DNA of 64,000 nt. Source: Haematobia irritans (taxonomy: Eukaryota; Arthropoda; Insecta; Diptera; Muscidae). The position numbers and the translations under genes are program-made. The notes below the pieces were generated by a model, which had not been told where the DNA came from, did no database searches, and worked only from the letters and a program-made list of their open reading frames with translations. Within the stretch, counting starts at the first letter, position 1, and the number at the start of each line of letters is the position of its first letter. Location: the NCBI RefSeq assembly GCF_050003625.1, contig NC_134400.1, positions 54,688,066 to 54,752,065 of the forward strand, written 5' to 3'. Positions 23,720 through 35,763 of the stretch are shown here, piece after piece.

Positions 23720-25236
23720 CAAGTATAAACGGCCGTAAGTTCGGCCAGGCCGAATCTTATGTACCCTCCACCATGGATTGCGTAGAAACTTCTACGAAAG
23801 ACTGTCATCCACAATCGAATTACTTGGGTTGTGGTATCTTAAATCGTTTTCTAAATTGTGAGTTAGTCCATACGTGGTATACATTAGACAAAAAAGTATG
23901 TGTAGGTAAGTCTACAAATAATTACGAATCGATATGGACTTTTGCACGGTACGTAGGGAGCCAGAATTGAAATATGGGTGTCGCTTATATGGAGGCTATA
24001 TACAATTATTGATATGGACCAATTTTTGTGTGATTGGGGATCGATTTATCTGAGGGCTATATATAACTATAGACCGATATGGACCTAGTTAGGCATGGTT
24101 GTTAACGGCCATATACTACCACAATGTACCAAATTTCAACTGACTCGGATGAAATTTGCTCCTCCAAGAGGCTCCAAAACCAAATCTCGGGATCGGTTTA
24201 TAGGGGGGCTATATATGATTATGGACTGATATGGACCACTTTTGGCATGGTTGTTAAATATCATATGCTACCACCACGTACAAAATTTCAACCAGATCGG
24301 ATGAATTTTGCTTCTCCAAAAGGCACCGGAGGTCAAATCTGGGGATCGGTTTATATGGGTGCTGTATATAATTATGGACTGATATGAACCAATTCCTGCA
24401 TGGTTGTTGGATACCATATACTTACATCACGTACCAAATTTCAAACGAATCGGATGAATTTTGCTCTTCCAAGGGGCTCCAGAGGTCAAATCTGGTGTCG
24501 GTTTATATGGGGGCTATATATAATTATTGGCCGATTTCGACCAATTTTTGCATGGGAGTTTGAGGCCATATATTAACACCACGTACCAAATTTCAACTGA
24601 ATCAGATGAATTTTGGTCTTCCAAGAGGCTCCGGAGGTCAAATCTGGTGATCGGTTTATATGGGGGCTATATATAATTATGGACCGATGTGGACCAATAT
24701 TTGCATGGTTGTTAGAGACCATATACGAACACCATGTACCAAATTTTAGCCGGATCGGATGAAATTTGCTTCTCTTAGAGGCCTCGCAAGCCAAATCGGC
24801 GGATCGGTTTATATGGGGGCTATATATAATTATGGACCAATGTGGACCAATTTTTGCATGGTTGTTAGAGACCATTTGCTTACACCATGTACCAAATTTC
24901 AGCCGGATCGGATGAAATTTGCTTCTCTTAGAGGCAAATTTGGGGGTCCGTTTATATGGGGGCTACACGTAAAAGTGGACCGATATGGCCCATTTGCAAT
25001 ACCATCCGACCTACATCAATAACAACTACTTGTGCCAAGTTTCAAGTCGATAGCTTGTTTCGTTCGGAAGTTAGCGTGATTTCAACAGACGGACGGACGG
25101 ACGGACATGCTCAGATCGACTCAGAATTTCACCACGACCCGAAATGTAATTTATGGGGTCTTAGAGCAATATTTCGATGTGTTACAAACGGAATGACAAA
25201 GTTAATATACCCCCCATCCTATGGTGGAGGGTATAA
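23720..25236 (-). mobile_element. Family C element, copy C2, near full length
   Basis: On the minus strand it runs from TATACCC-type start (GGGTATA at 25230-25236) to ACTTG (CAAGT at 23720). It holds five or six ~170-bp units with 'TATATATAGCCCCCATATAA', the palindrome TTCGGCCTGGCCGAA near the 3' end, and subterminal CCCTCCACCAT/ATGGTGGAGGG inverted repeats. It has no large minisatellite. It is inserted in the DD37E mariner, hence younger than that copy. Confidence 0.85.
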
Positions 25237-25325
25237 AAAGAAATTTAATTTGATTTTTTAAATAAACGATTTCACCGATTTACACGCGTTTTCCCTTGAC
25301 CAAATTTTGACCGTATCACCCTTTA

Positions 25326-26390
25326 AGCGAAAGCATTCGTTTACGGTAACTCATTATTTCCAAGTATAAAGTATTGCTGAAGGTAATGGAGCAAGCCTTT
25401 TGGTAATGAGTTTTTACACCTCAACTACACACCAAGTTTTTGCTGGGTAGTGTGTAAAACAATTTGCATGCGTTATGTATTCACCAATAAATGATGACAC
25501 CTTTTGCCTTTAACCTATATGTCTTACTGCAAAATTTAATATAACATCCAGCTTGCAATCTTCAAAAGCCATCTGCTTATTCATAGCTTCCGGATTTGTA
25601 TCGACTTCATTATACGATTTTCCCAAATGAATGCACAAAACCATATGTACGTGTGCAACTTTGTACGTCTGTATGGGTGAAGTTGAATGAGATTGAGTTG
25701 AATGTGTGTGATGAAAAAAGATTTTTCCTAAGACAATGTGGAAAATTGGCAATATTTTGTTTGTTTTACTGAGTCAGTTCTACTGAAGCTTAATCTTGTA
25801 TTCGTCAAGGCATTCATCAACAACAACAAATGCACTAACATTTACTTAGCTATGTTGTATGTAAATAAATAGACGGACGGACAGACAGACATACACCCGC
25901 TAGTACGTGAATGCATTGGTATTCCTAGAAACAGACCGAAGGACGAGTAGAGAGTAGAGAGCTCATGCAACTGATTACGAGTACATTTGTCTATGAGTGG
26001 TTGTTGGGTTGATTGCGAGTATCTATGGAAAAGCTGACTTTGTTTCACATGGCCCAGAGGGAAAAAGAAGCAACTTGGAATGTTGATGAGTTCATAATAA
26101 GTCCTGGTCTCAGGATTCATTTCGATATAGTGAAGTAAAAATAACATTGGCCTTGTGATACGACAGTCATCAACAAATGCATCTTAGGAAGATTTTGACA
26201 AAAGTAATATAATAAAGCCTGTCGAAGAAGGTAGAAAGATGAAGAAATGCTCATTGCATGATACACGCAGAGAAGGAATATGATCACCCCAAACATGTTT
26301 CAAGTGCAAAATGATATTTTTTTACGCTGAACATGGAACATTAGCGTTCAATATTACATTTGAAAAATTTCTGGATATCTTTATATTTTG
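25326..26390. other. Low-copy sequence; possible MITE end at 25450
   Basis: GTTTTTGCTGGGTA near 25436-25450 resembles a B/F-type terminus (CCCAGCAAAAA), but the other end is not found. From 25460 to 26390 no repeat family of this window recurs. A GGACGGACAGACAGAC run lies at 25872-25890. Frames at 25510-25752 and 25842-26147 have no recognisable domain. Confidence 0.4.
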
Positions 26391-26507
26391 GAATTGGGCA
26401 ACCCTAGTGTTTAAATCTGCCAACTGATAATTTCCCCGTAAAGCTTGATTTTTTTGGTGTTATACGTACTCGAAACGCTATTCGTGTTATCTACAGTAAC
26501 TTCAAAA

Positions 26508-27840
26508 ATGCATCTCAGCCAAAAAAAGAAATTAAACCGTGAAAATTTTCGTGTGATTATTTTTTACAACTTTCGACATGGACTAACTCATCAACAGTGT
26601 ATGGATGAACTTAATTCAATTTTAATCGATAAAGCTCTGTCAAGGACCAGTGTTTATCGATGTGGTATGGTATATTCAACCTATGTCGTAGTTCACTCCA
26701 AGACGAATTTCGTAAATGCCGTCGAAAATCATGTTCCGGAAATGATTAATGCTGTGCGCCAACAGATATTGCACGATTTGATGTGAGATTGGCATTACGG
26801 GGCAGTCACCGTGATGATGCCCACCTTGCATTGAAATGGCGATGATTTATCCCCACTCAGTAATGAGTGTTTCAAAGTGAGCTTGGAATATTGTACTTCC
26901 ACTAAGCAATAATGGGATCAGCATACATGAACATTTGACCATTAAAAATTTGTTCGCGGTTGGTCGAAGTGAATACTCCTAATACAGTCGCGGTGCTTCG
27001 AAACCCGTCTATGATATCGTGACAGGATTTATGCGTATGGGGCCGATCCAACAAAAGTTGCTCTCGCACGAAGCACTTGCAAGTAAATAATCGCCTGTAA
27101 ACACAGGAAAAACTGGACATGTCGCAATCGTCCCACTAGAGCAACGTAGAATAATTCTTAGTCGTACACAAGTACGACTAAGAAAAATCAACCTCCAAAG
27201 ACGGATCACTTTTCACCGCGACAATGCACCCAGAAAAAAGGGGCTCTAATGCCAACTGAACTTTATTTTAGTTCATGAAGATTAATTGATTTTAGTTAAA
27301 TTTTGCACAATATGAGTAAATGTTCCTTATTTGAATAATTTTTTGCTAACTTTAATGACGTGAACTAAAAATAAGAAAAAAAGTTATATACAAATATAGT
27401 GCACAATTTTACTACAAAATAAAATAGTTCATATTTTCCTAAAATGGAAGAAGTTTGCTTAAATTGAGTTCATAAGTCTCTAAAATGAGTAAATTTTACT
27501 AAAATTGTACCTGTCTTGAACTTCGTACAACGCTAAAGATATTTTAACAATCTTTTAATCCAATTTGTTCTTTCAACATATGAAATTTTCTTTCAACAAC
27601 TGCATTATAGAGCACCTAAAACATAGACTTGGAATCGTATGACTTCTTTCTATTTCGGTACGTAAAAAATAAAATGAGAGTTTTTGACACCTGGAGAATC
27701 GGTTGAAACGATCAGAATGCATGTTTTGGAAATACATACATCAAAACCAAAGTGATTCGACAATTGGTTCAAACACATGCACAAGTGTAGCAATAATGTG
27801 ATTTTCGATGATTAATATTTGGTTTTGTTCTCTAATCCCG
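26508..27840 (+). pseudogene. Decayed mariner transposase, split by E2
   Basis: The N-terminal frame starts at 26508: 'KLNRENFRVIIFYNFRHGLT' and 'MDELNSILIDKALSRTSVYR' form a mariner helix-turn-helix region, then frames break. Later pieces are 'YDIVTG' near 27010, 'GKTGHVAIVPLEQRR' near 27105 and 'FHRDNA' near 27220 (second catalytic Asp). After E2 come 'YDFFLFRYVKNKM' (third Asp context) and 'RMHVLEI...FDNWFKHM' near 27710-27775. The order is collinear with DD34D mariners, with many stops and deletions. TIRs were not identified. Confidence 0.78.
27228..27600 (+). mobile_element. Family E MITE fragment, copy E2, nested in mariner
   Basis: 'AACTTTATTTTAGTTCATG', 'TTTGAATAATTTTTTGC' and 'TCTTTCAACATATGAAATTT' match the left two-thirds of E1. 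It sits between the codons for FHRDNA and the next mariner piece, so it postdates that element. The E right end is missing. Confidence 0.7.
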
Positions 27841-28372
27841 AAATATCAAAGGTAACCCTCGTATACATTCAAATTCAAAAAAGCTACATTCTGGCAAAAC
27901 AAATGATATTTATATATTATCCCAAAAGAATTTCTTGTGGCCTATCTCAAGAAGAGCTTTTTTGGATGTACATTGAAAGTAATGACATAGGAATAACTTT
28001 CAAATTTTTTGCTGGGACATTGTCGGATATAAAAACTTGACTTCATTATTATTGGGGGTTTGAATTTGTAGCCCTCTTCAAATACGATAAATATTTACTT
28101 TGGAACTGACAAAACAAACAGATATGTATACTTAAGGGAGGGTCTAAGAGGATGGAGCCCTGTATATATCCCCCCAGTGCTTTCACAATTCTATTTTGAT
28201 TGTTAATATTGTCTAGTCTATTTATCCGTTTGTTTTTTCATTTGCTGACATTTCTAATTCATATCCACCTCCCGTGAATTGTTGAAATAGTTTTCCCTCT
28301 CCCGCACCCGCCCTTTTCATTTCATGTTTTCTTTTCGATTTTTTTCCATTTCACTTCCATATTTCAATTTAG
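27841..28372. other. Low-copy sequence ending in a pyrimidine-rich tract
   Basis: No repeat family of this window is seen. From 28260 to 28372 the plus strand is strongly pyrimidine-rich (CCCTCTCCCGCACCCGCCC, then repeated TTTC) and ends ATTTCAATTTAG, a good 3' splice-site context. Confidence 0.4.
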
Positions 28373-28489
28373 ACATTTTTATTTTATTTTTATGCTATGG
28401 AACGAGTGACTATTGAGCGAGCACAAGGCCAAATTGACAAATATCTCTCCGTACAAAATGCAGAAGTGGAACCGACGACATCAGCATCG
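28373..28489 (+). CDS. Candidate first coding exon of an unidentified host gene
   Basis: Preceded by a long pyrimidine tract and TTTAG, and followed by a GTAAAA donor after TCG. The ATG at 28397 opens 31 codons (phase 0 at the donor) with ordinary codon use: 'MERVTIERAQGQIDKYLSVQ' then an acidic, Ser/Thr-rich end. Another ATG at 28392 gives only a five-codon reading. No family is recognised. The surrounding 1 kb is low-copy, unlike nearly all of the window, which is why I list it. A chance open frame remains quite possible. Confidence 0.3.
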
Positions 28490-29050
28490 GTAAAAAATAA
28501 GAATGAAAGGAAAAACTGTTTGTTATATAGCTACGAGGTCAATGAATTATGTTTTTTTTTTTTTTTTTTGCGATCTTCGAATCGTCTGGCGTGGTAAATC
28601 TACGACAAAATCTAATGGTTTCCACTTAAATCATAATTATTGAAATATTTTATAGTGCCATCAATTCTATCCCAGTCTAGGCATTGTTAAATAGATTTTG
28701 GCCTTTTCTCTACATGTAACACATAACATACGATGTTATGCTGTAAATAGAACGTAATTGAATTTCTCTTGCAGAGAAACAAATGTTTGGAAATGATCGC
28801 CTCAAATATTAATTACATATTTTGAGCATTTATTGGCCGCCAAGTGGATGTACTCTGCCTATGAGCAAAAATACTACAGTTTTCCGAAGCTATAATCTTC
28901 GCCATTATAACAGCATTTTGCAGTATGAGTTTCTAAGTAGCTAGACTATTTGAAGTTATTCCTACTTTTACACTGCTGAATAAAATTATTGACACAGTGT
29001 TAATTTTTTAATAAAATCTCAAATTTATACCAAACAAAATATTTATTAAT
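28490..29050. other. Low-copy sequence, no gene seen
   Basis: Reading continues past the donor into a T-run at 28550. No repeat family from this window was recognised. If the preceding exon is real, this would be intron. Confidence 0.35.
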
Positions 29051-29540
29051 TTTTATCCCCACCACCATGTCGAGGGGGGATCATACACTGAATGAAAAAA
29101 ACATGCCCGGCTCCAAAGATTTTGTCTTTACACGAATGAATTTGGTATTGATTCCGAGCCAAAGAAGCGAAGCATTGAAATAAGGATACTTTTGCGTATT
29201 AGATTCTAGGAAAGAAATTTTATTTATTCGCTACATTTTATTTTTGACGTAAAGTGTGTTTTGGTCGTTTGGAAAATGATAAATTTGAAAAAAATTTTTA
29301 TCCCCACCACCATGTCGAGGGGGGATCATACACTGAATGAAAAAAACATGCCCGGCTCCAAAGATTTTGTCTTTACACGAATGAATTTGGTATTGATTCC
29401 GAGCCAAAGAAGCGAAGCATTGAAATAAGGATACTTTTGCGTATTAGATTCTAGGAAAGAAATTTTATTTATTCGCTACATTTTATTTTTGACGTAAAGT
29501 GTGTTTTGGTCGTTTGGAAAATGATAAATTTGAAAAAAAT
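29051..29540 (+). repeat. Exact tandem duplication, 2 x 245 bp
   Basis: 29051-29295 and 29296-29540 read identically throughout, starting TTTTATCCCCACCACCATG. The unit contains 'CCAAAGATTTTGTCTTTAC' and 'GGTATTGATTCCGAGCCAAA', related to family I (45120-45200). A 65-bp piece recurs at 31937-32003. Confidence 0.85.
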
Positions 29541-29669
29541 TATAATTTTTGTTTACTACTACACAGCAAAAAAATTGAAGTTCTTCTAAAGGTACAACTT
29601 TAAAAGCACTTCCACAAATGTTGTCCCAAAGATTTTCTTCATTTCAACTGCACAGGAAGTTCATTTGAA

Positions 29670-29971
29670 GGGAGCCACCGTGGTGCAATGGTTAGTATGC
29701 CCGCTTTGCATACACAAGGTCGTGGGTTTTTCAGCGGTGGATTATCCCACCTCAGTAATGTTGGTGACATTTCTGAGGGTTTCAAAGCTTCTCTAAGTGG
29801 ATTCACTGGAATGTGGAACGCCGTTCGGACTCGGCTATAAAAGGGAGGTCCCTTGTCATTGAGTATAACATGGAATCGGGCAGCACTCAGTGATAAGAGA
29901 GAAGTTCACCACTGTGGTATCACAATAGTCTAAGTGAGCCTGATACATCGGGCTGCCACATAACCTAACCT
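29670..29971 (+). mobile_element. tRNA-derived SINE with 13-bp target duplication
   Basis: The target duplication AAGTTCATTTGAA lies at 29657-29669 and 29972-29984. The element begins GGGAGCCACCGTGGTGCAAT and ends TAACCTAACCT. A ~31-bp deletion removes the second half of the B-box and the GCTTCGACC segment, so this copy has lost its internal promoter. B1 provides the empty site. Confidence 0.92.
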
Positions 29972-30217
29972 AAGTTCATTTGAATCAATTTTTTATAACT
30001 CTCTTTTTCATATTTTTAATGGAAAATTAATTTTTTTGTTTCAAATAGGTTAAAAACAGATTAAGAATTAATAAAATGATACAACTTATTTAAATTTTAC
30101 CGAAAAAAATTTAAAATACATTCTAGAAATCTTGCGAGTTTTTGAAAATATTTGATGTCAAACGTTCCGGACAAGCGTTTGAATGCATTAACAATCATAA
30201 AAAATTTAAATTTGTTT

Positions 30218-31708
30218 TATACCCTGCTCCACACTGTGGAACAGGGTATTATAAGTTAGTGCATATGTTTGCAACACCCAGAAGGAGACGAGATAGAAAC
30301 ATGGTGTCTTTGGCAAAAATGCTTAGGGTGGACTCCTGAGTCGATATAGCCATATCCGTCTGTCCGTGAACACATTTTTGTAATCAAAGTCTAGGTCGCA
30401 ATTTAAGTCCAATCGACTTCAAATTTGGCACAAGTATGTGTTTTGGCTCAGAATAGATCCCTATTGATTTTGGAAGAAATCGGATCAGATTTAGATATAG
30501 CTCCCATATATATATTTCGCTCGATATGGACTTATATGGCCCCAGAAGCCAGAGTTTTACCCTAATTTACTTAAAATTTTGCACAAGAAGAACAATTAGT
30601 ACTATAGTCAAGTGTGCCAAATTTTATTGAAATCGGTTCAGATTTAGATATAGCTCTTATATATATCTTTCTCCCGAAATACGGTCCCAGAAGCCAGAGT
30701 TTTACCCCAATTTGGTTGAAATTTTGCAGAGGGAGTATAATTAGCATTGTAGCTATGCGTGCCAAATTTTGTTGAAATCGGTTCAGATTTAGATATAGCT
30801 CCCATATATAGCTTTCGCCCGATTTGCACTCATATGACCACAGATGCCAATTTTTAACTCCGATTTAGTCGAAATTTTGCACAGAGAGTAGAATTAGCAT
30901 TGTTGCTATGCGTGCCAAATTTGGTTGAAATTGGTTCAGATTTAGATATAGCTCCCATATATAGCTTTCGCCCGATTTGCACTCATATGACCACAGAGGC
31001 CAATTTTTAAATCCGATTTAGTTGAAATTTTGCACAGGGAGTAGAATTAGCATTGTTGCTATGCGTGCCAAATTTGGTTGAAATTGGTTCAGATTTAGAT
31101 ATAGCTCCCATATATAGCTTTCGCCCGATTTACACTCATATGACCACAGAGGCTAATTTTTTGCTCCGATTTAGTTGAAATTTTGCACAGGGAGTAGAAT
31201 TAGCATTGTAGCTATGCGTGCCAAATTTGGTTGAAATCGGTTCAGATTTAGATATAGCTCCCATATATATGTTTTTCTGATTTCGACAAAAATGGTCAAA
31301 ATACCAACATTTTCCTTGTAAAATCACCACTGCTTAGTCGAAATGTTGTAAAAATGACTCTAAGTTTCCTTAACTTCTAATACATATATATCGAGCGATA
31401 AATCATAAATAAACTTTTGCGAAATTTCCTTAAAATTGCTTCAGATTTAAATGTTTCCCATATTTTTTTTACTAACATTGTGTTCCACCCTAGTGCATTA
31501 GCCGACTTAAATTTTGAGTCTATAGATTTTGTAGAAGTCTATCAAATTCTGTCCAGACCGAGTGATATTTAAATGTATGTATTTGGGACAAACCTTTATA
31601 TATAGCCTCCAATACATTTGACGGATGTGATATGGTATCGAAAATTTAGATCTACAAAGTGGTGCAGGGTATAATATAGTCGGCCCGACTTTAGACTTTC
31701 CTTACTTG
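30218..31708 (+). mobile_element. Family A element, copy A3, nested in B2
   Basis: TATACCCTGCTCCACACTGTGG to CTTACTTG, about 1.49 kb, closely similar to A1. Six internal units each carry 'GATATAGCTCCCATATATA'. The flanks ATTTG(TTT) and TTTTTATTTGTC join to the B1 sequence ATTATTTATTTGTC when A3 is removed. Confidence 0.88.
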
Positions 31709-31877
31709 TTTTTATTTGTCAAAATATCACATATTTTCTCAATTCACATCCAAAACACTGAATTCGCATCACACCGTAAGAAGTGATACAAATTCAGTGC
31801 AATTAAAAATTAACTAAGTAACACAGTAAACAAAATCTTGGTTATAATTTTTGTTCACAATGCAATTTACAGAACCT

Positions 31878-32270
31878 TGAATGGACTCAATAGTCTAAGT
31901 GAGCCTGATACATCGGGCTGCCACGTAACCTAATCTAAGGATACTTTTGCGTATTTGATTCTAGGAAAGAAATTTTATTTATTCGCTACATTTTATTTTT
32001 GACTACCACAAAGTTTTTCAGCGGTGATTTATCCCACCTCAGTAATGCTGGTTACATTTCTGAGTATTTCAAAGCTTATCAGAGTGGTTTCACTGCAATG
32101 TGGAACGCCGTTCGGACTCGGCTATAAAAAGGAGGTCTCTTGTCATATAGCTTAACATGGAATCGGGCAGCACTCAGTGATAAGAGAGAAGTTCGCCAAT
32201 GTGGTGTCACAATGGACTGAATAGTGTAAGTGACCCTGATACATCGGGCTGCGACGTAACCTAACCTAAT
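31878..32270 (+). mobile_element. Two SINE pieces around a 245-bp-repeat fragment
   Basis: 31878-31936 is a SINE tail only (ACTCAATAGTCTAAGTGAGC to CCTAATCTAA). 31937-32003 is a piece of the 29051 repeat unit. 32010-32270 is a SINE lacking the tRNA head, from TTTTTCAGCGGTGATTTATC to CCTAACCTAA. No clear target duplication was found. Confidence 0.75.
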
Positions 32271-32357
32271 CTTAGAAAATAATAATATCACCAAAGTCAA
32301 TTAAAAAATTAATTGATCCAATTAAACAATTTATTGAAACACTTAAAAAAAATACCT

Positions 32358-33601
<1,244 letters not shown>

Positions 33602-33788
33602 TTTATAACTAAATTAAAATTTTAATTGGAAAATTTTTCGTTATACGTTTTCTGTGCAGGAAGAAACATTTTGGTTAGTTGGTTTAGAAAAATTGTACTT
33701 AACTATATTAGAAACGAAGATATCACTCCGATTTCACAAAAATAAGTAAACATTTTTCGACAAATTCAAGAAAATTTATTAGACATAA

Positions 33789-34633
33789 CAAGTTTATACG
33801 GCCGTAAGTTCGGCCAGGCCGAAGCTTATGTACCCTCCACCATGGATTGCGTAGAAACTTCTACTGAAGACTGTCATCCACAATCGAATTACTTGGGTTG
33901 CGGTAACTTTTGCCGATGACAAGGTATCTTAAAACTTCCTAATACCGTAATATATACCACGTACTCCATACGTGGTATATATTAAACTTAAAATGGCCGA
34001 TTAAATACGTATATAATTAAGTTTGACAAAATTTTCTATAGAAATAAAATTTTGACAAAATAAAATTTTGACAACATTTTCTATAGAAGTAAAATTTGGA
34101 CAAAATTTTCTATAGAAATAACATTTTGACAAAATTTCCTATAGAATTAAAATTTTTAATAAATTTTCAAAAGATTTAAAATTTTGCAACATTCTCTATA
34201 GAATTAAAATTTTGACAACATTTTCTACAGAAATAAAATTTTGCCCAAATTTTCTATAGAAATAAAATTTGACAAAATTTTCTATAGGAATAAAATTTCG
34301 ACAAATTTTGCTAGATTATTTTTGCTCGAGTGGTAAGCATGATTATGAACCGATATGAACCAATTTTTGTGTGATTGGGGATCGGCTATATATAAATATA
34401 GACAGATATGGACCAAATTTGGCATGGTTATTAGCGGCCATATATTAACACCACGTTGCAAATTTCAACCGGATCGGATGAATTTTGCTCGTCCAAGTGA
34501 CTCCGGAGTTCAAATCTGGGGATCGGTTTCTATAGGGGCTATATATAATTATGGACTGATATGGGGCAATTTTTGAATGGTTCTTAGAGACCATATACTA
34601 ACACCACGTACCAAATTTCAACCGGATCGGATG
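33789..34633 (-). mobile_element. Family C element, copy C3, cut by assembly gap
   Basis: The 3' end is at the left: CAAGT, then TTCGGCCAGGCCGAA, then CCACCATGGATTGCG. The 29-bp minisatellite follows (34020-34310), then two units. The sequence stops at the N run, and the TATACCC end is not assembled. Confidence 0.8.
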
Positions 34634-34733
34634 NNNNNNNNNNNNNNNNNNNNNNNNNNNNNNNNNNNNNNNNNNNNNNNNNNNNNNNNNNNNNNNNNNN
34701 NNNNNNNNNNNNNNNNNNNNNNNNNNNNNNNNN
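34634..34733. other. Assembly gap of exactly 100 N
   Basis: The round length suggests a placeholder of unknown true size. The contig on its right opens with E3 sequence that also precedes C3 on the left contig. The frame reading through it is meaningless. Confidence 0.98.
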
Positions 34734-35159
34734 CAAGAAAATTTATTAGACATAATTTTTATTTTTTTTTTTTTATTTTGTTAAAGAAAATTTCGAAGGT
34801 TGAAGGAAAAATTTAAGGTCAAAATGGCAAACATGTTTTTAGAAGTTCAATATGGTCGCTTTTTTGGTAAAATTTAAGTAATTCTCAACTATTTTGTGGG
34901 AGAAATAAGTAAATATTTATTTGTATATAATTATTTGTATTTGTGTATAATTATTTCCCCTTTTTTGAATTCATTTAACAAGCGTATGCAAAATTTCAAG
35001 GATAATTGCGAAAAACATAATAAATCCATGAACTTAAATATAATTAAATTGGCTTTAGAATATAGGTTTAACATATTTAATTGCAGTTCATTTTATTGTT
35101 TACAAGCTTACAGAAGCTTTTTGATCATTTGATTGTATTCAGAAATAAAGTTATTCGCG

Positions 35160-35340
35160 ACGCACAATATGCGTCAACCAATAATGATTTCTAAAGGCGT
35201 CATTTCTACCGCACAATGACCACCAAAATCACTGGATCTCAATCCTTTGGACTTTTGCTGTACAGATGATCGCATTGTGCCAACTTTAAGTAAGATCGTT
35301 TAATAACGAAGGATATTATGGCCCTATTTCAACAAATCGG
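35160..35340 (+). pseudogene. Remnant of a Tc1/mariner-type transposase C-terminus
   Basis: 'PPKSLDLNPLDFC' is readable near 35212-35250, the context of the third catalytic acidic residue in DDxD transposases. A decayed region with stops follows. Similar pieces lie at 47335-47515 and 58395-58500. No TIR is seen. Confidence 0.5.
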
Positions 35341-35349
35341 GGAATACAT

Positions 35350-35763
35350 ATACATGCACGCGGAGAACCAATATGATCACCTCCTAAAGAAAAATTTTTG
35401 TGATATTGTGATATTTTGCAAAATTGAAGAGTGCTGAAAAAGATTGTCTTGTGTCAAATTTGACGATGATCGATTAGTAAATAAGCGCATTTGTCGAAAT
35501 AGGACGATACTTATATAAGGGAACTATATCTAAGTTGGATCCGATTTTTGTTCAAATTCAAAAGCGTTCGCCTTTGTGCCAATAAAATGCCCTGTACACA
35601 ATTTCATGCAAATCGGTTAATTATTAATGCCTGAATCTTGTGAAAAAAAAAATTCATGAAAGGCGAATACATTGACGGACATCGAGGTCTAGAACAACTC
35701 AGTATATATTTTATATAGTCTAAAATCAATATTTTTGGTAGGCTCATTTCAATTTTCCGGATT
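35350..35763. mobile_element. Degenerate A/C-type fragment
   Basis: 'AATTTCATGCAAATCGG' and 'GACATCGAGGTC', together with a local 'AATATTTTTGGTAGGCTCAT', resemble the tail and leader parts of A-type elements. No terminus is intact. Confidence 0.4.

Larger units (their letters stand above)
22709..25323 (+). mobile_element. Tc1/mariner element of DD37E type, split by C2
   Basis: Perfect 28-bp TIRs at 22709-22736 and 25296-25323 (outer end AAGGGTGATACGGTC) are flanked by TA (22707-22708, 25324-25325). The transposase relic lies at 22830-23679. C2 (23720-25236) interrupts the 3' UTR. Without C2 the element is ~1.1 kb, close to the usual 1.2-1.3 kb minus an internal deletion. Confidence 0.92.
29563..31803. 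mobile_element. Family B MITE, copy B2, split by a SINE and by A3
   Basis: ACACAGCAAAAAAATTGAAG begins the copy. B sequence resumes at 29972 after the SINE and at 31709 after A3, then runs through AAAACACTGAATTCGC to about 31803, where it is truncated. Comparison with B1 and B3 shows both inserts precisely. Confidence 0.78.
33662..35090 (-). mobile_element. Family E MITE, copy E3, split by C3 and a gap
   Basis: 33690-33788 matches the right part of E in reverse (CACAAAAATAAGTAAACATT). 34734-35080 continues in reverse through GTTGAAGGAAAAATTT, CTATTTTGTGGGAGAAATA and AAATTGGCTTTAG. C3 and the N run lie between. Confidence 0.72.

Noticed and set aside
25842..26147. 101-residue minus-strand frame as a gene
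   Set aside because: It partly reads through a GGACGGACAGAC simple repeat and has no recognisable motif.
34577..34816. Open frame reading across the N gap
   Set aside because: It joins two contigs through unknown bases.
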